This document shows, piece by piece, positions 1 to 16,216 of a stretch of 64,000 bases of DNA. The translations under genes and the position numbers were made by a program. This stretch comes from Urechis unicinctus (lineage: Eukaryota; Annelida; Polychaeta; Xenopneusta; Urechidae). The stretch lies in contig CM067348.1 of NCBI GenBank assembly GCA_034190875.2, forward strand, positions 34,690,871 to 34,754,870. The letters are read 5' to 3'. Position 1 is the stretch's first letter. The number at the start of each line of letters is the position of its first letter. A model generated the notes under the pieces. That model saw only the letters and a program-made list of their open reading frames with translations, ran no database searches and was not told the origin of the DNA.

Positions 1-963
1 GGGTATTAGTCCAAATCCGACATGTCTTAAATTGGACTTGACCAATGTTTGGACTTGACCTAACTTGGATTTGACCCAATTCGTGAATCAACAGCGATAA
101 GTGTATGATATTGAAAATATGCAGAAGCTTTTATAATGAATACCCGTATAATACTTGTAACATTATTCCATAACCCCGGGTCCTTCCATGAAACTCACGT
201 AGTCTACACATGCGCTCTTATTCTCAATGACCCCGCCTCGTTTACTTTCTGTATGATCATGTGAGCAAAATAATCAATTGCGACCTAAAGGGTCAAGTAC
301 CTTCTTGACAAACTGCCAAATATACATTATTCACACATTATTCAACACTGTTGGATCATTGAATGCCATATAATAACAAAACATTTGAAATAAAAACCCA
401 TATCTACGATCAAAGCTACCAAATTCTCTCTTTGACCCTAGCCATGTTAATCTGGCTTCGAACATTGACCCCAGATGAACGACAAATCGGCGAAATATAT
501 AGCGAAAAATTAGCTGACGATTACCGAAGTCAAGTCACATAAAATCGCGAATCTTACAAATAGTGATCATTAAAATTCAATTTAACTTATTTTATCACAG
601 CCCTGGTTAAGAATGATACGATTGTTACAGTATTTCGGCTAATAATGACATTTCATAAGTTACGAAACTCGTAAACGATAACTCTACATTAGGACGCCAA
701 CTTCTGACTTTCTGAAAGCATAGAAATTTGTCGTTAAATACGGATTTCCCCAACAAATACATTCTGACATGGAAGGAAAAGAAGCTGTGTCGGTAAAACA
801 ATATACTATCTCTATAACTGTGTGTTCTGTATTACCTAATCCGCGTTTAACGTTAACAAATAAGAAAGGATGTGGCACATCGGGTGTTATTTGACACGCT
901 GCAGTGTGTAGTCGACTTTCTCCATCAAGAATGATCGCAGCGTATTATACGTCCCAAATTCGA
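1..963. other. Unique AT-rich DNA, no gene seen
   Basis: No frame longer than about 64 codons and no recognisable motif. The only structure is at 32-78, where a short GGACTTGACC-like word recurs three times about 16-17 bases apart, a small decayed tandem repeat. Confidence 0.6.
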
Positions 964-1338
964 TTGATAATGTCGGTCATGATTTGATCAATAATATCGG
1001 TCATGATTAGATCAATAATGTCGGTCATGATTAGATCAATAATGTCGATCATCATTTGATCAATAATGTCGGTCATCATTTGATCAATAATGTCGGTCAT
1101 ATTTGATCAATAATGTCGGTCATCATTTGATCAATAATGTCGGTCATCATTTGATCAATAATGTAGGTCATTATTTGATCAATAACGTCGGTCATTATTT
1201 GATCAAGAATGTCGGTCATCATTGGATCAATAATGTCGGTCATCATTTGATCAAGAATGTCAGTCATTATTTGATCAATAATGTCAGTCATGATTTGAAA
1301 AATAATGTCGGCCATGATTTGATCAATAATGTCGGTCA
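964..1338. repeat. 24-bp minisatellite, about 15.5 copies
   Basis: The unit contains ATAATGTCGGTCAT followed by a TGATCA palindrome at each junction. Copies differ mainly at CATCATTT / CATGATTA and TTATTT, and one copy is 23 bp. Because 24 is a multiple of three, both strands show open frames (INNVGHHL on plus, DIIDQIMT on minus). These are by-products: the frames start and end with the array, and the variable bases do not avoid amino acid changes. Confidence 0.93.
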
Positions 1339-2520
1339 GAGCCTGTATCTTTAAGATAGTCAATCGTTTCATCCACTGGACACAAGCGCAACTAGAGCCA
1401 CTGATGATGTGATTCCGCTCGTGTTATTACAAGGTAGCTTAGCATAGCTGTATCACCACATTCATCGCCTCATTCTCACCACTGGCCACATCGCGTCGTC
1501 AGAGGGAGCAGCATCATCTCCATTAGATCGCCAGTCGAGATTTTCCTCACAAAAGTCACATTAATTTCCGTCCTAGTTTCGTCAATTCATTTTGTATTGT
1601 AGCCACTTGTCTTATACCGGTGTTTTTCGTAACGCAAATTGTGCGAGGATTCACAATCATTTGATCTAGTCATTGGATCTTACCGCTGATTATAGCAAAA
1701 GGAGCAGACGTTTTTAAAGGCTTGAGTGTTTACAACATAGGGGTTTAATACTAGCTACAACAACCATCATCTTGGCTAAATACCGCTGCCTAAATTTAGA
1801 GTGTACAAAATATGTTAACAAGATTCAGCTCCTACCTGTATTTGATAACACTTGATGTAACCATATACCATACACATATTATCAAGATTGTCACATTAAC
1901 AGTTCAGCATGGACATTTGCAAGAATGTTTTACCATATATTTCCATGCGTATGCGCTCCTTAAGATCTTGTTTTGTCATACCTTCAGCCTGGCTTTGATT
2001 AGGATTCGAACTAAATGCATAGCAAATTAAGTTTGATTTTGCAAAGACGATAGCAAATGCCTGTATGCATTTTGTTCGCACGCTCTTATTTGCATCCAGG
2101 TAACCCCACAGCAGATAACTGATACAAGACTCTTGACTCTTACATGGTCCAATTAAGTGATCAGAATCTATGTCCCTACTTACAGCCATTCCCTGCCACA
2201 TGACGAAATATCCGCGATGATTTGACTACTGTGGTCTAAGATCGGCATGCGCGGATGTCGGACTGCCATTTTTCTAAGGTATGTTATTGTATAAGATGGC
2301 AGTAAGATAATGGCCACCCTCTACTTAATGGTGATGGTGGCTGGGCCAACAAGACCGTTTGGTTTAAAGGTGCACTGCAATTCGACATCAACAATTGACT
2401 CTTAATTAGATTTAAAACCTTACTTCAAACCGTCCACCCACTCAGCCCTTCATTCCATCATTGTATAAATATCAATATGTCACATAATCATATATGTTAT
2501 GGGTGTATAATAAAGGGAAC
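1339..2520. other. Unique DNA, no gene seen
   Basis: Open frames of 72 and 101 codons overlap on opposite strands at 1812-2201. They show no domain, signal peptide or convincing splice context and look like chance. Confidence 0.55.
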
Positions 2521-2920
2521 TACGCGTTGTTAACCCCTCAATAACGACAACGATATGCAACACCGTGAACCACGCGTCGTTAATTCCTCAATAACGACAA
2601 CGATATGCAACACCGTGAACCACGCGTCGTTAATTCCTCAATAACGACAACGATATGCAACACCGTGAACCACGCGTCGTTAATTCCTTAATAACGACAA
2701 CGATATGCAACACCGTGAAGCACGCGTCGTTAATTCCTCAATAACGAAAACGATATGCAACACCGTGAAGCACGCGTCGTTTATTCTTCAATAACGACAA
2801 TGATATGCAACATCGTGAAGCACGCGTCGTTAATTCTTCAATAACGACAATGATATGCAACACCGTGAAGCACGCGTCGTTTATTCTTCAATAACGACAA
2901 TGATATGCAACACCCTGAGC
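2521..2920. repeat. 50-bp minisatellite, 8 exact-length copies
   Basis: Each unit begins CACGCGTCGTTAATT and contains ATAACGACAACGATATGC, so it is CpG-rich and holds an ACGCGT palindrome. All eight units are exactly 50 bp. Divergence is ordered along the array: left copies have ...GAACC and CAACGATATG, right copies have GAAGC, TTTATTCTT and CAATGATATG. The period is not a multiple of three, so no frame runs through it. Confidence 0.95.
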
Positions 2921-3429
2921 CCAAATGTCTCCCCGTCAATGCAAATGATCTACATTATCTTTGTAATCCGGAAATAATGCATAGAATCAAGGCCTAACGT
3001 TCTTTCACTTCAGATGTAACACAATACTAGGTCCAAGCAACACTTGCCCAATCTAGCTCCATCCAATGATGTTTGTACTGACTATACCCCAATAACATAA
3101 ATCAACCTTACTTCTTTCACTTCAGTGTAACACAATTCGCTTATCAACATATTATCAACTGACGTCCGATATGGCACTCTCAGTAGTGTGTATGACTGGT
3201 GGAATGAGGGAATCATTCAGTTCGCACATTCGCTTATGCGATTATCTTCGCGTCATTGAGAATGGCAATCAGTAGTGTGTATGACCCATTCGATGGATGC
3301 TAAATTTGGTTTCAGGCTCTGGATCCTTCGCTGTCATTGAGAAAGCCAATCGATGTATGTATCATTCTGATTCGATGGATGCTAAATTTGGTTTACAGGT
3401 GGATGTGTGTGCTGGCACCGGGGCTGATT
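2921..3429. repeat. Diverged direct duplication in unique DNA
   Basis: The stretch 3251-3313 is repeated at 3331-3395. Both run from a GTCATTGAGAA motif to TTCGATGGATGCTAAATTTG, about 80 bases apart. A partial relative (AGTAGTGTGTATGAC) lies near 3182. The rest is unique and no gene is visible. Confidence 0.75.
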
Positions 3430-3562
3430 CGATGATAACGACGATTCTGATGATAACGAAACAAGGATGATAACGACGATAAGGATGATAACGACGATAA
3501 GGATGATAACGACGATAAGGATGACAACGACGATAAGGATGATAACGACGATAAGGATGATT
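3430..3562. repeat. 18-bp minisatellite, about 7 copies
   Basis: The unit is GATGATAACGACGATAAG with minor variants in the first two copies. It starts right after the downstream copy of the preceding direct duplication. Minus-strand frames rich in YHPYRR and SSL are by-products of the 18-bp period. Confidence 0.93.
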
Positions 3563-4539
3563 TATCCCGATACTGACCTTGGATATACATAGTGATGCAT
3601 GTAGGGAAAAGATACGGTTCAATGATAAAGATACAGCATGTATGATTTACAGGTGAGATGAACCGATAGCGTTCAAACGAACGCAAATGTTAAATCGGTG
3701 TGAAGATGAGGGTTGTTTTGTTGATAATAGACTTTTACAAGTAGCAGGAATCTTTTTTATGAATCAAAGTCGCCGAGTTAACATTGAATCATATGGCATA
3801 TCGAGGAGTGCCGGGATCGGCAGCAGTCGGCCACCACAGAGGCGATGTCATCCTCTATCTTTAATTATGCCGATGTAGAATCATAATTAAAGCTCGTGTT
3901 CTGTTCTACGTCTATGGCACACTAGGTATCTCCCTGTCTGTATAATTAGCACATGGTGGAAAGCATGTAGATCCAGCAAAAATCAATTTACACAGGGCAG
4001 TGACAATGTTAATCGCCGTGAGATGCAACTGCATGTTCAAAAACGTGGAATAAAGATAATACCTGATCTGAATTCACGATACACACGTAGTTAGCGTGAG
4101 CGAATGCTCCTTAGAGACTTAGTATTTGTGTGTATGCATGTTTCCCGTGGGGATAATCTCTGAAAATTGCTTTGCATTATATAGTGACCATTCGAGTCTA
4201 GGGATACGTGTGTTCGTGACCGGCGTACCATAGCAGCAACTAAAACCGCACTCAAGTCCAAGTATACGGGCTAGTTATTGCTTATACATGCTTAGATACG
4301 GCTACACCTTTACGTTTTTATACACTTTACTGTTGTGTACTGGTTGTAGAGACGAGCAGTGTAGCATGATCGTGTCTTCGCCAATCTTAAAGCCAAGATC
4401 AGAACCTGTGGTAAAAGAGCTTAAACCGTTATAGGCGCCATCCTGTGGTTAAATGGCTTTAACTATTATAGGTGCCATCCTGTGGCATTTTGAACGATGC
4501 GGGTCGGAAAAAATTACAGTACCCTTAGTGATTTTCCAG
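3563..4539. other. Unique DNA with one hairpin and one short duplication
   Basis: A perfect 11-bp inverted repeat, CTTTAATTATG at 3859-3869 and its complement at 3882-3892, encloses a 12-base loop. At 4416-4452 and 4453-4486 a unit of about 37 bp ending in GCCATCCTGTGG occurs twice. I see no gene. Confidence 0.6.
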
Positions 4540-5106
4540 TCATTTCCAAAACCCTGGGAGATAGGTCACTATTCAGAGAGAGATGATGTCAATTCATAAC
4601 GCTAGTTAACATTGGATCATATGTAGCGGGATTGTACCATTCTTCGTGCTATTATTAATGCGTTATCATCGCAATTAGGATCTGTGTAGGTCATAAGATA
4701 TTATCAATCCGGCTTATTAGGCGCGCTCTGCTTACATCACCCAGGATCCAAAGTAAAGCATACGGATTGATTTGTACATCGAATGCATTAATTCGTATGT
4801 TTTCACTCTTTCTGTGGAATTTAGAAAATGGAAGGCTATGTAGTGCTTATGAAAGCCGAATAATCCTGCAAACTAATGAACAATATGTCGTTAGTTTTGA
4901 AAAATTGCCTGCTCTCTTAATCCGAGATTAACGCATTTTATTTAGCTATTTACAAACCACGCTGAGTTTTGATTCCTTGGAAATACTGTTGAGAGAAGTA
5001 GACGTTTGCATTTTGCTGGCGCTCTCCGGTGGAACAAGCTATCTGCACGCTCTGACGACAATTACGGGTTCCCGGATGGCAGAGAGTGATGTTGTACATT
5101 TGAAAT

Positions 5107-5186
<80 letters not shown>

Positions 5187-5314
5187 ACAACAACATCATC
5201 ATCATCATCATCATCATTATCATCATCATCATCACCATTATTATCATTATTGTTATCATAATCATCATCGTCATCTTCATCATCAACAGCAGCTGCAGCA
5301 AAATCATCATCTTT
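5107..5314. repeat. TCA trinucleotide tract with CAA/CAG/CAC interruptions
   Basis: Pure (ATC)n runs from 5107 to about 5185, then a mixed tail with CAACAACAAC, CATTAT and AACAGCAGCTGCAGC continues to about 5314. The minus-strand frames made of poly-Asp and poly-Met are translations of this tract, not genes. A shorter CAG/CAT tract sits at the matching place in the duplicate block (58370-58475). Confidence 0.95.
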
Positions 5315-7284
5315 ATCACAGTTGTTATCGCACGGTTGTAATACATAAACATTTATACACCGCATTTAACCAGCTGGCTCTCACCTTTAGAAACTGGAAG
5401 CTAGTAATACAATAACGAGGCACCATCCAATTCACACTTTCAAGTATTAGGCACCAGAAATGTCAAGCAGCAAACTTTTAGTGAAAATTATTTTTCACAC
5501 AAAGTTCAATGACCATTAATAGACGCTGTAATCGGACATCAAAGGAATATCGACCAAACCATTAGTTGCCTGCTAGACTACATTCACCCTGCCACCGCAT
5601 TTGGTGCAGGATCTAAGGCGGGCCACAGCGCCGCTCCTCACTCTACAGCGCTCTTCTATATTCAGTCAAACGTTAAACAAAAAAGTACTCTACCGCCTCC
5701 TTGTGCTGGGAGTGGATTCATAATTCAATGCCGTTTAATCACGCAGCTATTTCCATGCGTTTAAGGCAACGCCGGGCGGCAATATTTCATCCGATGTGTC
5801 GCATTTGCTCAGATGTGCTGTGTCATGATCCATGACTTTGCTGTGCAATGAATTATAGATTCAACATATTCCTGCCATCCCGCATTAGTAAATTATCCTG
5901 AGTGTGTTATGCGAATGGTTTACACTAAACCAAAAAAGGAATTATGCTGTACCTTAATGACCCCTGTTTAATGGTCAAAAGGGTCGGCAACATTTTCATT
6001 GATGCCGCGTGCCATCCTTAATCGTTTCATCAATGACATTTAGTTCACACATAGCGTCCTTTTGCTCGTCATCTGTGAGTTATAGGAGGATGTATCATAT
6101 ATGATTGAAGCTTATTCAATGCCGAATTAGATCAGCGGAATAATGCATTTAGATTGGTATGGATACAATGGGATAATGCAATTAGCAGTCAATACGATAA
6201 CAAAAAGAGTAGATTTAGCGAAGCATCTGGTAATATCCTCGCAATCATACCATCAAAGCTTCAAGTAGAATGCCTGTCGACGGCCATGAATTCTATAGCT
6301 ACATGCTTCTCCCTCTAGGAGGTCTTAAATGATATTTGGATGTTTTATGTAGCGTTATATTCGATATGTCATTAGAGTTACCGACAAATATTGTTTTTGT
6401 TTCAGTACATAATGCGCACACTCGCCAACTATTCGAAAGACACATTTGTACGAGGGATTGCTTCATATAATCTCACTAAAGTATACAGCGAAATGCACCT
6501 AAATTCGCCATGATTCGTGGCGGTAACAAAATATCACAGGCTGTATGTGATATACGACCATAGGCTAGGCAGTTTAAAAAAGAGCACATTGTTTGCATAC
6601 ACTTTTTAGATATTCTGTGGCACCTTTAATTAATATCAGCATAATCCTGACGCAGATTATTGTATCATCCGCATGATGTATTTTCTATTGATAGTTGCTC
6701 TTACCATTTTGGACTGACTCTGAGCATACGAGAGGTATTCACAAGGAGTAAATTGCAGTCCGATGACCTAGATATATTGTTACGGAAACCTCCTGGTACA
6801 GGGTAATGTTGCAATAACGCAGAGAGGCAATGGTTATATATAAACAACAAATAGGGATTGCAATTCATGTCCGACATCGAAGTGCTATTCATTTATAACG
6901 TGACATTAATGCATGATCAGCAAATGTCTACGAGCCGTTTTGTTATCAGTCTGCGTACATTGACATTAATGCATTCATGGTCTATGAACTCTCTGGGGTT
7001 TGATCGACTTGAAACTGCGCAGCCACGGTCAATTATTGAACAAGTTATCTCTTCAAGAATTTGAACTCGACACAGTAAAAAAACAAGGCCAAACTTATTT
7101 ATTAATATGTTTTTAGCTAAACAATAGTCTCATAGGTGCTAGATAGGATATTAAAAAAATAATTCGCTGCCTTGAAGATGTGATACAGCGAGATTTATAA
7201 AGTACTAAGTAATTACAAGCAAGCGGCCATCCTGCTTTGAAAGTAAAATGATATCCTTATTGTTGGATATAAGATTCACCTCCC

Positions 7285-7311
7285 GGGGGGGGAGAGGGGA
7301 GGGGGGGGGGG
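7285..7311 (+). repeat. G-rich tract, possible G-quadruplex
   Basis: G runs separated by single A or AGA, ending in eleven or more G. It has the four runs of three or more G needed for a quadruplex on the plus strand. Confidence 0.8.
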
Positions 7312-8171
7312 CACAAGACATCACCATTAATTAATTGTTTTTGTTTGCGCGCTATCATTTAATAATACCCATAACAAATTTGCGCTGTATCTTGATTATT
7401 TAACCGCATCTTTGATTCCATGCACACCGAGAGCAGTACAGGGAGACATCATCTTATTATCGCTATCTGTGTCATTTAGTAAGCAGTATCAGAAGGAGAC
7501 ATATGTCGGATCAGCCACGGCGCCAGCTACTAAATCCACCGGTCATATCAACCATGTGTCGCCAATATTGAACAGGTCTCTGAGTACTAGGAGTGGCCTC
7601 CTCACCTACACCTCAACTTTAGCAATGACTGCTAGCTTCTATGATACAAACAGTAGGGAAAAAGGTCACTTGAGAACCAAGAACAGCATTTGTCGAGTAG
7701 AAGAGACATGCTCATCGAGAATCAGAATGATAGTGGATCGAATTATATGGTGAACGTTAAATTCTTCAAGTTAAATTGATAACTGTCGAAAGTCCATAAT
7801 AAATACCTAGCTTCAGTGCAAGGGAACCATGATAAATGTCAGTACAGTAGGATCAGCAGACACATCTCCGGTCGTGATTGTCAGTGCTCTATGCGAAAAA
7901 AAATTCCTCTCCGAGTTTTGTTATCTGACATTGAGTCTGCACCAATTTGCATGGTCCTTGTCCTTCTAATCGAATGAAGCTTACGGTAAAATACAACCAA
8001 ACAAAATACACACCTTCCCTTTGCGTCCCTGCAGCCAATGAACAAGTACGCAACACTCCATCAACTCTGTAATCTACTTGCCTAAATGATAGACAGCAAT
8101 ATTTCCCATGAGAAAGCCCATGAGCAAAATGTATATATATCAAATGATTCCCATGGATTTGCCTTGATAGC

Positions 8172-8174
<3 letters not shown>
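7312..8174. other. Unique DNA inside the duplicated block
   Basis: A 113-codon frame at 7412-7753 spans the best-conserved patch of the block (7485-7580, partner 60412-60520). The match is nearly indel-free, but the partner has a stop in that frame and most differences would change the amino acid. I therefore do not call a gene. Confidence 0.6.
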
Positions 8175-8217
<43 letters not shown>

Positions 8218-8236
8218 ATGGATATATTATATATAT

Positions 8237-8277
<41 letters not shown>

Positions 8278-8344
8278 TATATATATATATTCCTCTATAG
8301 GTCGTCCACGAAAGGTCATGATAGTTATTTATATATATATATAT

Positions 8345-8418
<74 letters not shown>

Positions 8419-8516
8419 CTATATTTATATATATATACATATATAGTATATATATATATTTATTTATTTATATATACTTATTAATATATACAGGAATATA
8501 TATATATATATATATC

Positions 8517-8604
<88 letters not shown>

Positions 8605-8640
8605 ATATTATATATATTTTATATATATATTTATATATAA
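8175..8640. repeat. Compound (TA)n microsatellite island
   Basis: Several pure TA runs are broken by short spacers such as GATATGGATATATT, by a 30-base unique spacer at 8291-8325 and by TTTATTTATTTA. The IYIYIY frames on both strands are translations of these runs. Confidence 0.97.
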
Positions 8641-8658
8641 ATGGTCCTTGATTTAAAC

Positions 8659-8841
8659 CATTCGTTGACTCCAACCTTGCGTGGACAAATTTTTGGAGTA
8701 CTTTTATGCTTTTATTATTTATTAATTCGGCATATCTGAACTGATGTAATGAAAAAGATTAAGGCAAATAAAAAAAAATCTTTTTTGCCACTTCTTATTC
8801 GTGGTATATACTTTTGGTTCTCTGATGGTCGTCCACGAATG
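8659..8841. mobile_element. Possible small MITE-like inverted-repeat element
   Basis: CATTCGTTGAC at 8659-8669 is matched by the complement of GTCCACGAATG at 8831-8841 (10 of 11). An inner ATTCGTGG at 8797-8804 pairs perfectly with CCACGAAT at 8833-8840. The 183-bp interval is non-coding, holds a GGCAAA...TTTGCC hairpin and lies between two TA tracts. The word GGTCGTCCACGAA also occurs at 8300-8312 in the neighbouring TA island. No convincing target-site duplication is visible, so this could be chance. Confidence 0.3.
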
Positions 8842-8883
8842 TTAAGGGTACTAATTTATACGTATTAATTTAAACTTTCTTGC

Positions 8884-11814
<2,931 letters not shown>

Positions 11815-11945
11815 GCGACTTAATGGGATGATGGTGTCCTTGTGTCGTTGATGGAGGCTGTAAATCTAAGATATTAGCTGAGAACCACGTGGGACGTCGT
11901 CAGTCATATAGATAGCTATACTAATGCAGCAAGCATGTGTCGTAT
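11815..11945 (+). repeat. Diverged repeat, relative at 27622-27758
   Basis: The two pieces share TAATGGGAT, GTGTCCTTG, AATCTA.GATATTAGCTG.GAACC and CGTCAG at matching spacing over roughly 95 bases without indels. More weakly they share ATCATAT..TAATGCA downstream. Neither copy encodes a protein. It may be a third member of the long duplicated family or a small interspersed repeat. Confidence 0.65.
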
Positions 11946-13110
11946 TCTAGCTCAGTTGTATCTCGCACCTGCCCCGCGCTGCTTTGGCTGGAAGCATATT
12001 ATGTTAATCCGCTGTATGCAAGCTTGGTTTAACACTCGTGAAGGGAGTGTTATGCACAAGGGTGATACACAATGCATCTTGGACAGCAGGATGCTAGATT
12101 TGCTATTGGTTCATTTGTTTGCCTTGCAAGAGAGTCATAAAGTGCCAAGCTGATAACTTATACAGAAATCGGTGCATTAAATTATCACACAGAGCGTTAG
12201 CGAACCATTAAAGGGATAGTTCAATCTAACGCAAATGTTAGCAACTAAAGTGAGTCAGTTATCCATGCAGGTGATAACTCCTTGAAATTGTATGTTTGTG
12301 CCTTTAGGTTGTTAAACAGAAACAGGTTTTGTTTTTGTTTAGGCTCCTCATATAACGCCAGCGGCTGTTGGGTCGTCTTAACTTGACATAGCCATTCAGG
12401 TTCACCGGCATATTCCTATAATTTGTTATCTTTGAGCTGAAGCATATTAGATTGCACCTTAAGACAAAAACGTTTGAATTTTTGAGTATTTCATTTTATT
12501 GACGTTGTCTACAGGTTCACGCTAGAATGGTTTTTTTTAATAACTGCAGCTTCACAAATTCGTGGCCAACAACATATAATTACAACCATTATGTCGACAG
12601 GAGTAACTAGACTACTTAATACGTCGAAATCAACAGCACTCCATATTTATCAAGGTCGACCTCGTTCCTGAGCAGGCGTGACCTTTCGTTATCAACACCA
12701 GCTCCCTTGATGTTTGTAATAGTTTTTGATGACCCCAGTGACCTAATCAACATGTGAGATGACCCCAGTGACCTAATCAACATGTGAGACTGTCATTCTT
12801 TCGTTTACTAAATAGGGTGACAGATCAATTGGAAAACAAATATTTTCTTCTGCCGTATTTCAGTGGTCTCGCGCTCTACTCAGGACCGTGTCGTTCTTGA
12901 GATGAGGTGTTGGAGACATTTGTCATATTCTATGTAATCATTAAACCGTCATTACTGGTGTCACCCTAAACGTTTCCTGCAGTCAGAGTAATTATCGCCA
13001 TCCCTAATGCCAGATTAATCCACGAAACACCTTCTACCAAGCAACTATCAAAAAAAACTTTATCAACTAAGCAGTTATTGAAACCAATCCACAACACGTA
13101 CATACGTTAA
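11946..13110. other. Unique DNA with a perfect 30-bp tandem duplication
   Basis: At 12728-12787 a unit starting GATGACCCCAGTGACC is present twice without a mismatch, so it is recent. The rest is AT-rich and shows no gene. Confidence 0.7.
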
Positions 13111-14130
<1,020 letters not shown>

Positions 14131-15300
14131 CGTTGCATGATAATGCGACTGTACACTGCAGTTAAACATGGGCTTCCACACACGTGTCAGTTAATCCAGG
14201 TAAAGTTGTAGCCTAGGCAAAGGATACATAAGCGACACAAGGTACTGATCATGTAATTACTTGATTCATCCGTAATCTTTCTTATTTGATAAAAGCACTT
14301 TCGGTCTATCACATTTCACCTGATATTGCGGTTAGGAAGATGTGGCGTAATAATTGATATTAAATGGCCAACGACAATATGGCAAGCACGAGGATATGAA
14401 GATGCATAATTTAAGATCTCTATTCATTATTATTGACAATTACTTAGCTGAAAACTGTCTGAATGACAATCGACTCTGTTTTCTAGATCGGTCTATCTAC
14501 TGCAACTTTTTATCTGCACCGAGTTGTTAATTTGATTTGCCAATGCTACCGGTCAAGTTTCATTATATTCTCTCTGGTTTTGTCAAATTTTCTTCGTGCA
14601 TCCTATTTTGTGGCTATATGGTCGTCGCCATACGAACAAGCATAGCTTGAAACTAGTCCATTAAAATGAAATTGAATAGCTATGTCACTGGCCTTATTGT
14701 AGCCCATTCTTATTCGAGTCAGTGACGGAAAATTTCCTCAGAAATCTTAGTCCCAAACAATTGGAAAGCCAGCATTTCATAACTATTTATTATTCAATTA
14801 AGCCTCTAAGCAAACATGAACCATGCTCATCACTACAACATCTTCCGATCCTAATTGAAATTGCTTCCTCAGCAGATGATAAGCAGCACATTATGACATG
14901 ACCAGTCATATTCATATTCATTGCCTGTCAATCATATCTCCCAGACAAAAAATGCATTTGAACCATCAAATGTTACTAGAAAGAAAACATTTATCACAGA
15001 TGTATGGCAGGAAAGGTAGGCATCTCTTTGACAGAATACATCCTTGTGTGCCAATCTATCCCGACTAAGGCAGATCCATGAGCAATCGTTCATGTATATA
15101 TTGTGGCGAAGCTTCTATACCCGTTTGTTCCTTCGATGGCTTCGTGTGAGGCGTGAGTGCAGGAGATGATTCATTGCAATACAAATAGTCAGTAAATGAA
15201 CCTAATAAACTTATTGATAATCCTCCTATTGGACCTCGGCTGACACCTCGATTTTTGTGGCTGGTCAAATGACAGAGAGCATTGACTGTAGTTGTCTTAG

Positions 15301-15301
<1 letters not shown>
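14131..15301. other. Unique AT-rich DNA, nothing recognised
   Basis: No repeat, hairpin or open frame above about 67 codons that could be supported. Confidence 0.55.

Positions 15302-15351
<50 letters not shown>
15302..15351. repeat. Poly-C tract of 50 C
   Basis: Fifty uninterrupted C on the plus strand (poly-G on the minus strand). It is long enough for i-motif or quadruplex folding. The exact length may reflect sequencing or assembly uncertainty. Confidence 0.9.
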
Positions 15352-16216
15352 ACTAAAATAACCGGTTATCGACCCCTGTAACGCTTGGAAAAAGAATTTC
15401 CATGAGAAGTGCTATAAGCAGACTGCGTGAAATAATGCTATCACTCAGCAGAAGGAGTTACACACCTTGTGCCTAGCATGTCTCCAGGGGAAATCGTCGC
15501 TTATGGTTTATGATGAAAGCGACATTGACCTGGCAACCTATTCGGATTGGATGCAGCCGCTCAATCTTTAGGAACAAGATAATATACACACTGTGACACG
15601 TAAAAATAATTTTAATAATTAACGAAATTCCGAAATGGACACCTTAAGACATAATGAGGTGATCGCATCCTGGAAAATGGTGAATTTAATTATTGTGATC
15701 ACACAATAATCGTACATACTTGTTGATGTTGGTGCTTATTGGTTCTTCTGACAAAGCTCAGAGTAATGATAACCAATCTGCATCATTAATATGTCTTGAA
15801 GCAAGATGAGTAGATGGTGAATCTTGAATTAGGTGATATTTGGACAATCAATAATAGAACTATGACCATACCGTGATTCTTTGGAGTGAATTAACAGTAG
15901 CCCAATATATCTAAACTATTAAGTGTTACTTCTGCGACAATGCATGTTTTGTTTTATTCGGCAATCGATTGTTTTTAATCGCAATTATTATTCCTTAAAC
16001 AGGAGAGATATATTTTTTTGCACGACGATATCAATGTTCTACTTTACTTTATATGCACATTATGATGACACCCCACTCTTTGTTAAATGATAGCACTTGA
16101 ACTTGAATATCGTAACCATGCGTGCCAAATAAATACTATTATTACATTGCCCGAAATGTTAGATCAATTAAACGGCAACTAATCATAAGTAACTGTAACT
16201 GGAAGTTACCTATCAA
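15352..16216. other. Unique AT-rich DNA, nothing recognised
   Basis: No open frame of note. Short AT-rich runs only. Confidence 0.55.

Noticed and set aside
5039-5365. Poly-Asp (108 codons) and poly-Met (96 codons) minus-strand frames
   Set aside because: Both are readings of the TCA/TGA triplet tract; the flanks carry no coding signal.
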